Assembly: GCA_037127255.1 (NCBI GenBank)
Contig: JBANSL010000014.1
Coordinates: 2,792,501-2,856,500, forward strand
Origin: Persicaria tinctoria
Lineage: Eukaryota; Streptophyta; Magnoliopsida; Caryophyllales; Polygonaceae
DNA length: 64,000 nucleotides
Direction: 5' to 3'
A program made the translations under genes and the position numbers. Below, one piece after another: positions 56,461-64,000 of this stretch. Under the pieces are notes generated by a model. It ran no database searches, had not been told where the DNA came from, and was given only the letters and a program-made list of their open reading frames with translations. Every line of letters starts with the position of its first letter. Position 1 is the stretch's first letter.

Positions 56461-56920
56461 CAAAGAGGATTACTAAATCTGCAACATTCTTTAAAATAAA
56501 TGATTCTTCAAATCTTTAAAATGAAGAAGCGGTTAGAGTTTAGAGCATCTCTAACAGTTTTCTCATTTTAGAGATTTTGAAAATTTTGGAGAATTTTAAG
56601 GAATTATTTGGTCCAACGAATTCCTCATCACATCCTCCAAAATGGAATGGAGAATCAGCAGAAAAAATGAAGAGAATTCCCTAAATTTGTAACATTCGTC
56701 AATGATTCTTTAAATCTTATAAATGAGGAAGTTATTGGAGTTTGAGCAAAAATAATTTGAAGAATTTGTACGGAATATTTTACTTTTCCATTTTCGAGAA
56801 AGTGTAGAGAAGTCGTTGTGGGGTGGTCTTAAGCAAAAATAATTTAAAGAATTTGTACGGAATATTTTGTTTCCTATTCTAGAGAAATTTTGAAAGAGGC
56901 GGTGGAGATGGTGGCAGACA
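56461..56920. repeat. MITE-like and direct-repeat region upstream of HY2
   Basis: AGAGCATCTCTAACAG (about 56540) resembles the start of Tourist-type MITEs, with an inverted partner near 56750. Segments 56467-56545 / 56673-56750 and 56743-56830 / 56833-56915 are imperfect direct copies (AAAAATAATTT.AAGAATTTG and ACGGAATATTTT). No target duplication was fixed. Confidence 0.35.
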
Positions 56921-57138
56921 CCGAAATCTAAAATCTTGCGAAAACTCCGACTTCCCTCTTCCATCGTCCTTTTTTTACTGAATCACAATTTTCCTTGCTT
57001 GCTGTTGCTTTTCTGGATTTTCGACAGAGGAAAAAGCTGGTTGATGCAAGAAGAAAACAAGGACGAGATTTGGAAATTGATACTGTATTAGCTGTTAGGA
57101 GCTTCTTCACTGCATCCCCTAATAATTGGGGAAAAGGG

Positions 57139-57147
57139 TATTTAAAT
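57139..57147 (+). promoter_or_regulatory. Possible TATA-like element of HY2
   Basis: TATTTAAAT lies 93 bp upstream of the ATG at 57232, a fitting distance for a core promoter with a leader of about 60 nt. Weak consensus. Confidence 0.35.
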
Positions 57148-57231
57148 GTGGCGTCCATATTGGGTAATGGCGGCTGAATTCCTACCATGAATCACCATCT
57201 CCTAGTATAGGGTTACTTTTATTCCTGCTCG

Positions 57232-60200
57232 ATGTGCTCTTTCGGGTTCAGTTCAGTTCTCTCTTTCACCCTCAAACCTCCAATTTCAAAGAGCAGTTGT
57301 CCGATTATCACCTGTGGGGAGGGCAAGAGCAAATCTACTGTTGGAATCTCAGCTTCTTCTTATCAGAAGTGTGTCGATTTTGCTTTGGATGAAACCAAGC
57401 ACCGCACCCTTCTCGCTCCTTCTCCAATTCAGGTCTTCTTCTCTCTTTCTAGTTTGTTTAGGGTTCTCAAGTTCCATTTCCTTATTCAATTTGTCCATCT
57501 AGGTCTTCCTGTTTATCTGGTTTTGTTGTTTCTTTCCAGTTCCCGTTCTAACAATTAAGGGCTTTTATATGGATTATCTTGCATTTGTGAACTTTACTTT
57601 GTTGTGAACTGTTTCTTAATTGATCAATAATACTATGTTAGTAATTGCAGATAAATGTAAGTTTTTGGCTGTTGACTGTTGTTACCTCTGTTGTAATGTT
57701 CTAGCTTATAAGGGTGTTTTCAGCATTTCTAAAAGTAGTGGATTGGTGAGTTCAAGTGCAACTGTGTAAGTGGTATGTGGTAATCTTGGTCAGCTGTAAC
57801 AATCTTGATCAGTTCTATCTCATAGTTCTTTTTCTGAAATCCAATAAACCTGTTCTTGTTGTGATAACTGTTGTTAGTAAGTTCAGTTTGTGAGTATTAT
57901 TGCATGTTTGGTCTTTCCAAGCGGTTTAATACTCCCTTAGTGGTGGCCAAAGCCGCCAAACAATATTTCAATCACTTGTTGAAATGCAAAATGCTACCAC
58001 GTCGAACACAGTTTCCGTTGGCAATTTGAAGTCTGTATTGCTTTGATAAAGTGAATCTCGAACTCAACGTGAACAAACCTCTATGTGATTTCAGTTCAGT
58101 TCTATAAGTTTATATATCAGGACTCTCATCCTAACGATGGGTTTATGCCACCAGGGTAAATTCGGTTCAACTCTTGCCTTAGATGGAAAGACAGAGTTAA
58201 ATTTACTTTCTTTTACTGCTCCTAAGGTTAGACTCCTCCGAAGCATGCACATTAATGGGAGTGATGAAATGCAGGTAAACATAGGTAATTCTGACCCTAA
58301 TATTGCATATCACTTACCAGTTACCGCGTTGCGTGATCAATCTTCAATCTTATTGTAACTTTTGGTCGAATCTTTCAGGTATTAGATTTTGGTATCTTCC
58401 CAGAGATAGAATATGACTTGCCTATATTTTGTGCAAACTTCTTCAGCAACTCCACCTTAAGTATAGTTGTTCTGTGAGTTATCCTTTTAATCTTTTTTCA
58501 CTGATTAATTGCTTGATTAAATGTTGTTTGCTTGGATGCTTTTATGTGCAAAGTGTGAAATTGATATGGTCGATGCCCAGGGACCTCAATCCTCTCTATG
58601 ATGTTATTAGTAATGCGGAGTACAAGAACAAATACTACAGAAGTCTAATACATTTGGGCCTTAAGTATTCAAAAGTAAGAATGTGTTATTCGGTTGAAGA
58701 AGGAGAATCATTTTTCTGCGGCTATGATGTGTTCATTCCTATTCCATTCTGAAAATAACACAGATTTCTTGCAGCTTTTGCCATGGGGAGGAAAGATTAC
58801 TGGTGAGTCTATGAGATTCTTCTCGCCCATTGTCCTCTGGACAAGATTTAGTCCATGCGAAGATAAGAATGACGCGTTGTTCGCTGCATTCAAGGACTAT
58901 TTCAAGGTACAATGGCCTGAAAGCATTATGCCTTGATTTTGGATTGGACACCCTTGTTCTTCTAGTCATGCTAACACTGATGCTTGTTTGTGTGCAACTG
59001 GCAGGCATGGCTTGAGTTGATGGAGCATGCAGAGCAGGAGACTAATGATTCTCGTATCACGTGCAATCGTGAAGCACAACATAGATATCTGACATGGAGG
59101 GCAGAGAAGGTATGCTTTATTTATTGCTTTTGAAGAACCTATGAGCATAGTTTCACTTTCTTTACAATGTTCATAATTGTTATAATTAGCATGAACAAAG
59201 AACCATAGATATATTTGCATGAATATAGAGCTTTGGTATAATCATGGCATTGCCGTGAGCATAGTTTCACTTTCATTATTGTTGAGTACTGAATAACGCC
59301 CCTATATATGCAGTAATTCTGGCTGCATCATATATCATATACACATTCTGTTGGGCAATGAAATGTCCTTATAAGAATATAGGGATTTAGGCTAGATTAT
59401 TCCCGTAGAAAAGAGCCATATGCTGATATGATAAACGGCTAGCTGGTGGTGATGGGGAGATGCTAGGTTAACTGACTGTGAGGCGGAATTTTTTCGCTTA
59501 AAGCTGATGACTTAAACCTGGGGTAAGCAAGCGGTTTCTAACCCTGCAGTAGATATCTGGAAATTCAGTTTGTAAAGGCTTTAGCCTCCTTGGGCAGTTG
59601 AGCATTGGCTCTGTAGTGGCCAGCTTGGGATTTATCTCATCCGGTGGCTTAGTGGAAAGGGTGCGTACAACTTGAACCCGGACTCTGCATACAGCGGGAC
59701 ACACTGGGATTGTTGGTGATGGTGGTAGTGGTGGCTTAGTGGAAAATGTTTCTGGCTTCCCCAAGTCTGTGTTCTTTGGGTATTCTCTTATTGTACACTC
59801 TCAAGATTGAGTATTCTCTTATTGTACACTAACACACTGCCTTGCACACTCCACTCAAATCATGGACATAGTTGATGGCTAAACATCTTACTCCCATTAG
59901 CGACAGAAACAGCCATGCCTCGTGCTTCCTTTAACTCAAATTGATGTCACTTGCTACTTTTTATTCATGGAAGCTATGTGGGCTTCCTTTAACCATTTTG
60001 TCCTGAGATCTGAGCAACACAATTGGTGAATTCAAGTACTCACTGGTGAATTGACATCTCAAGAGGAAGAAACTAGAAGAGAGAATTGAGCGGAATTTGG
60101 TTATATAATGCATCATCTATATCATATATCCTTATATATCATGTGCCTTTTAAGTGGTATAAGCATATGACATGGTGGTTAGTGATTTCTAAGTAAATTT

Positions 60201-60518
60201 CTTTGAAACAGGACCCGGGTCATCAACTCTTAAAGAGGTTGATCGGCGAGGATCATGCAAAGGTGTAAAAACTCTCTTCAAATCTTAATCTGGAAGGATA
60301 ATGATTAATCAATTTCTGCTAACTAATTGCTGCTATTCCAACAGGAATTGCTCAGAAACTTCCTTTTTAATGGAGTTGATGAGCTGGGAAGCAAGAGTTT
60401 TGTAGACTACTTCCCCGAGTATCGGCTAGAAAACGGACAGGTAAGCAACAAGCGTAGCATCATGGGGAAATCCTTTGAGCAGCGACCATGGGATAGCCGA
60501 GGAGAGTTTATTGGCTGA
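57232..60518 (+). CDS. HY2: Phytochromobilin:ferredoxin oxidoreductase (HY2), 323 aa, eight exons
   Basis: HY2 reduces biliverdin IXalpha to phytochromobilin with ferredoxin in plastids, making the phytochrome chromophore. Exons: 57232-57432, 58155-58274, 58379-58473, 58581-58674, 58775-58906, 59005-59109, 60212-60262, 60345-60518; all GT-AG and phase-consistent, 323 residues (Arabidopsis 329). The first about 45 residues (MCSFGFSSVLSFTLKPP...) are Ser-rich and hydroxylated, as for a transit peptide. Family blocks: LALDGKTELNLLSF, KVRLLRSMHI, PEIEYDLPIFCANFF, PWGGKITGESMRFFSPIVLW, FKAWLELMEHAEQ, HRYLTWRAEKDPGHQLLKRL and FLFNGVDELGSKSFVDYFPE, ending KSFEQRPWDSRGEFIG. Intron 6 is 1.1 kb and contains repeat-like DNA. 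The FDBR family assignment is firm. Confidence 0.94.
59110..60211 (+). other. Large HY2 intron 6 with repeat-like content
   Basis: GAGCATAGTTTCACTTTC occurs twice (59143 and 59257), and GAGTATTCTCTTATTGTACA occurs at about 59810, with a near-copy (GGTATTCTCTTATTGTACAC) at 59779. GGTGGCTTAGTGGAAAGG near 59642 looks like a Pol III A box, but no B box was found at the right distance. The intron is far longer than its neighbours (82-722 bp), so an old insertion is likely. Confidence 0.4.
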
Positions 60519-60943
60519 GCCTGATTTAAGCTGAACTGCAGTTGTTCTAGTTCAGGTATACACCTTTGGAGTTTCACATTTTGAACAGAAGCTCCAGGGC
60601 ATGTCTTCCGATTATCAACACATGTTCGTTCTCGAGTTCATATGTTCTCAGTCAGCAGAGGATTCATCAGTATGAGTGGGGCAAAACAAGACTGATTACC
60701 ACATCTATTCAATCTACAAACCCTAGATTTGTGCAGTCTATTTCTGTCTTGAGTGCAATTTGATTCATAGTTGTTGGGGAGCTTAGGGTAAGTTATGGTG
60801 TTGAATTTGGCTCTCTGTGTCCTGCCAGTTTGTTGTCTGATTTTCTTCCTTCAGTGCACTCATCACTTTCTTAGTATGTTTAGGCGTGATCTAATTACAG
60901 ATGACCAACTTCATTTTCCCCACACAAGCAAACAAACTCAATT
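60519..60943 (+). other. HY2 3' region
   Basis: Presumed 3' UTR and downstream spacer. Nothing else recognised. Confidence 0.5.
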
Positions 60944-61145
60944 TTAGGTGACGAATGTGCTTAGTTGGTAAGGATGAGACATTTTACCCTATAGGGTTAG
61001 GGTTGCGTGTTCGATTTGTGTTGTCGATGCGAGTGTTGTGTTGGTGGAAGAGCACATTTCAACCATTATGTAATGGTTTAGTTATAAAGGGCTTGTGGGT
61101 AGTACCAAGTTCGAATTCAGTCTCTATTTACCAAAATTAAAGAAG
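60944..61145 (+). repeat. SINE-like repeat
   Basis: TGCTTAGTTGGTAAGG (about 60958) fits a Pol III A box and GTGTTCGATTTG (about 61009) a B box, about 50 bp apart, followed by about 120 bp of non-coding sequence ending A-rich (CCAAAATTAAAG). The layout is that of a tRNA-derived SINE. A target duplication was not found. Confidence 0.45.
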
Positions 61146-61184
61146 AGCATGTCGCCTGTTAAATTAGGGTTTTATTATTTTTTA

Positions 61185-61405
61185 CTACCTCCGTTCGGAA
61201 AAACTTGACACTTTACTATTCATGCACGCTTTTTTAGGAGATAAAAACTATATAAAATATCTATTTTTTTACAACTTCGTGGTTATTATTAATAAGTACA
61301 AACTTGTTAAAATTTTTTATAAAAAATGAATATTTTATATAGTTTTTATCTATCTAAAAAAGCGTGCATGAATAGTAAACGACGTGTTTTGCCGAACGGA
61401 GGGAG
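61185..61405. mobile_element. Stowaway-type MITE (Tc1/mariner), TA TSD
   Basis: The 221-bp element starts CTACCTCCGTTCGG and ends CCGAACGGAGGGAG, flanked by TA (61183-61184, 61406-61407). The arms are extensively complementary, for example TTACTATTCATGCACGCTTT with AAAGCGTGCATGAATAGTAA, so the element can form a long hairpin. The CTCCCTCCGTTC terminus is diagnostic of Stowaway. Confidence 0.9.
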
Positions 61406-61407
61406 TA

Positions 61408-62467
61408 ATATTTTCAGAATAATATTAGTCAATTTTAATATTTTATCCTTTTATCCATTTTTTATGCACAAATTAGGAATTAAGGTTTCTTTTCTATTTA
61501 AACCTGGTAAGCACGAGTCATAATATTCTGTCAGATTACTAATCATATTATTGGTTTAGATGATTTTCTCTTTATCTCCCGGTGAATGCTAGACCTATTT
61601 TCTAAGGTTTTGATCTTTGTGAACCCCTATATTATTAAGAACTCGTGATTGTATGTTTCTCGTTGCTTCCTACTATGTCATTTATTTTTTAGAAATTGAT
61701 TTTTAAAAAAAAAAACTTGACTAAGATGTCAACATATCTAATATGAGTTGCAATTCTCAATCTTACATTAAGCCTTGAAAGACATTTAGTCCAACACACT
61801 TGAGGTGATATTTGCATATTGCAATCCAATCAAACATCAAAAGAACACAATCAATGAGAAGTGATCATCAAATTATTTAAAAATACTTGGGTTGATGCGA
61901 CGTTGGAATCGATCAAATTCGACACACGAACATTGGCTATGTTAGCGTTTTCATGATCGATCCATGGATGTATTCAAGTTGGATAAGCTTCAATAAGTGA
62001 GGATGTAACAATGTAACATGAGTGTTGAAAAATATGGAGCATTTTATTTGTGTAACATCACATTATATTAAAAAAACTTACTTGATTTAAGAGAATTTAA
62101 AATCAATGACTTTTTTTTATAATTATTTAAAAGTTAATTAAATTTTAATAATTATGAAGAAATAAAAAAAATATTAATATTATTCGCCATAATTTTAAAT
62201 CTCAACAATTAATTTTAGATTTGAGTGATCTCCAATTTCCAAAATTTCCAAGGAGTTGATACGAACGAGAATTTGGGAATTATTATTAAAATAAAAATAA
62301 AAATAAAATCTAAATTTTCATCAGTCATCACTTACGTGACGTGGGTCGTGATTTAAAACTACCGCCGGCGTGGGTTCAGAGAAGTCACTCGCAGACGCCG
62401 ATCGTACGGAAGTCAGTTTCAATTCGCAAGAGATCAACCAAGAAGAGAGAGGGAGAGAGCATCTTCC
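61408..62467. other. Intergenic DNA and promoter of the PsuG-like gene
   Basis: AT-rich up to about 62330, then GC-richer leader sequence with GAAGAGAGAGGGAGAGAGC just before the ATG at 62468. No other gene. Confidence 0.5.
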
Positions 62468-64000
62468 ATGGCTTCCAATGCTTTGACGAGACTGGCTAGT
62501 ATTCAGAGACACCTTGGTGGTCTCTCAATGTCCCCAACTAAGGTCTCCTTCATCTTCCCACTCTGAATTTCATCCCCCTTTCCAACAAGTTGCAGAATCT
62601 GATTTTCGATTGGCTTTTTCCAATAATTTTCTTCTCCGAGGGCTCACAGGGCGGCGGTTTCAGCCCGGAGATTCCAATCAAACTGAGCCAGGAGGTTGCC
62701 GAGGCTCTTTCGCGGGGAGACGCTGTCGTTGCTCTTGAATCGACCATAATTTGCCACGGTATGAGATTCTAGGGTTTATGCCGTTTTGTGATGTTTCTTG
62801 AAAGTGCGTTAAATTAGTTGTGTGCTTGTGTTAGGAATGCCGTATCCCCAGAATTTGGAAACTGCGAAGGAAGTTGAAGCTGTTGTGAGGAACAATGGGG
62901 CTGTTCCTGCAACAATTGCAATTTTGGATGGTGTTCCTTGCATAGGTATTCATCTGATCCCGAAGTTCCATCGAATTACTTCTGTAAATGCTCGGGTACA
63001 AGTTAGCATCAAGTAGGGTTTTTGTTAATAACAAAAACAATAGAGTTTATAAATTATTCAGATGATGTTTCAGTGGTGTTGCAGATGTCAACTGCTTTGA
63101 TCATAGATAAGTGATAATAAATAACCGCTTAAAGTAGAAGCACTGGTGTGTGATCATAAGTTTGCAGTCCAGATGTTTGCATCCAATATTTACTTTTATA
63201 GTTTCCATGAATAGGTCTGTGCGATGAAGAGCTGGAGAACCTTGCGAAACTAGGGACTCAAGTTCTAAAGACGGCTCGTCGGGACATTGCATATGTTGTG
63301 AGTGGAGATTGAATTAGATATGGTGTTCATGTGGTTGAGTGAATTTGAGCCTTTCCTTCTCCACTTCTTGCAAGGAGGCATTTTTTATTTATCGGGGTTG
63401 ATCCTTAAAACAAAAAGACTATAACAGTCCATGGTAGAACTAATATGAACTTTGAAGAAAAATGCATTTTCAGATTTTTTTTCTTTCTTTAAAAAAGAAA
63501 GAAAGAAAGGTTTGATTTTAGAAGGTTTACTGATTTAATGTATTCATTCTTACTTTTTCTTATTGCCTCTCTTTGCTACTATTACTACTTCTGTATGGTA
63601 TAGTACTACTACCTGGAATTCATCAAGGAATAATACTTTTCTACATTTTTTAGTTTTGAGTTGTTGGGTATTTTTTTAGGTCTCTGAAACTTACTTATTG
63701 GACCTGTGTTTTTAAAAGGTTGCAATGAGGAGGAATGGTGCCACAACTGTCTCCTCAACCATGTATTTTGCTTCTATGGTCAGTATATGCTCTTTCCCGA
63801 AATTTCTTTGTTCCTTTTGTTTGTGCCTTGAAAATAAAATCAAAACAAAAAGAAACTTGTAGCTGTGTTGTTTATGTTGTTTCAAAACATTTTCCTCACT
63901 GTTAGAGAGTGGATGGCAGGTTGGCATTCCAGTTTTTGCTACTGGTGGTATTGGAGGAGTACACAAACATGGGGAGCAAAGTAGGGCTATCTTGAGACCA
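62468..64000 (+). CDS. Pseudouridine-5'-phosphate glycosidase (PsuG/PUMY), 5' part, runs off the window
   Basis: The enzyme splits pseudouridine 5'-phosphate into uracil and ribose 5-phosphate, the last step of pseudouridine breakdown; in Arabidopsis PUMY works in peroxisomes with the kinase PUKI. Exons seen: 62468-62542, 62641-62758, 62835-62945, 63215-63297, 63719-63778, 63920-63980 (end tentative: donor CAAA|GTAGGG). Family blocks: [81 protein letters not shown] and VHKHGEQ. The N-terminus [18 protein letters not shown] contains RLASIQRHL, a perfect PTS2 nonapeptide. The exon 2 acceptor was placed at 62641 because only this keeps the frame. About half of the gene lies beyond the window. 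Confidence 0.92.
63480..63509. repeat. (TTTC)n/(GAAA)n microsatellite hairpin in PsuG intron 4
   Basis: TTCTTTCTTT is followed directly by AAAAAAGAAAGAAAGAAAGG, a small inverted simple repeat inside the intron. Confidence 0.6.

Noticed and set aside
59640..59700. tRNA gene or SINE in HY2 intron 6
   Set aside because: An A-box-like word is present, but no B box follows at a proper distance and no cloverleaf can be drawn.
62550..62640. PsuG exon 2 starting at 62650 after CACAG
   Set aside because: That acceptor gives the wrong phase with the AAG|GTCTCC donor. The acceptor at 62640 (CTCCGAG) keeps the frame.

Overview
The window is nuclear DNA of a flowering plant. Six genes have plant-type exon/intron structure, their proteins closely follow eudicot families, and the space between them is AT-rich and packed with plant transposons. 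A eudicot is the best reading; I cannot name the species from sequence alone. There are no tRNA, rRNA or CRISPR features, and no bacterial-type operons.

Layout. 1-8970: intergenic DNA with two hAT-type non-autonomous elements that have clear 8-bp target-site duplications (TSDs), a gutted copia derivative and three minus-strand LINE RNase H fragments. 8971-10425: a large fold-back (inverted repeat) element just upstream of an annexin gene (10994-12424, +; six exons, one GC-AG intron). It is convergent with FIS1, the mitochondrial/peroxisomal fission adaptor (12986-14668, -). 14893-16130: a short LINE insertion with a 14-bp TSD and a degraded LINE. 16830-17984 (-): an intron-less F-box gene of the AUF1/AUF2 type. 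18833-20946: a very recent 1.05-kb tandem duplication inside a LINE remnant, with a templated 16-nt filler at the junction. 21275-28440: LINE tails, a PIF/Harbinger-like element and untranslated repeats.

29063-32537 is a 13-unit, about 260-bp tandem array with higher-order structure. 33600-38938 is a Ty3/gypsy element on the minus strand, broken by a 1,094-bp CACTA element that itself holds a tRNA-like (SINE-like) segment and 143-bp tandem repeats. 38967-39261 is a Tourist-like MITE. 42808-44788 (-) is peroxisomal serine:glyoxylate aminotransferase. 46849-54800 is a minus-strand LINE split by a complete Ty1/copia element (47939-53399, 5-bp TSD). The copia pol frame is in turn broken by what looks like an ultra-short LINE insertion. 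57232-60518 (+) is HY2 (phytochromobilin synthase, eight exons), followed by a Stowaway MITE. The window ends inside a pseudouridine-5'-phosphate glycosidase gene (62468-64000+, +) whose N-terminus carries a perfect PTS2 peroxisome signal.

The host genes do not form one pathway. SGAT (photorespiration), the PTS2-bearing pseudouridine phosphate glycosidase and FIS1 (organelle division) all have a peroxisome link, and HY2 makes the phytochrome chromophore in plastids, but their nearness is probably incidental. The strongest new-looking signals are structural: the annexin-proximal fold-back, the higher-order tandem array, the templated duplication junction, the nested SINE-like/CACTA/gypsy stack, and the tiny LINE insertion inside copia.
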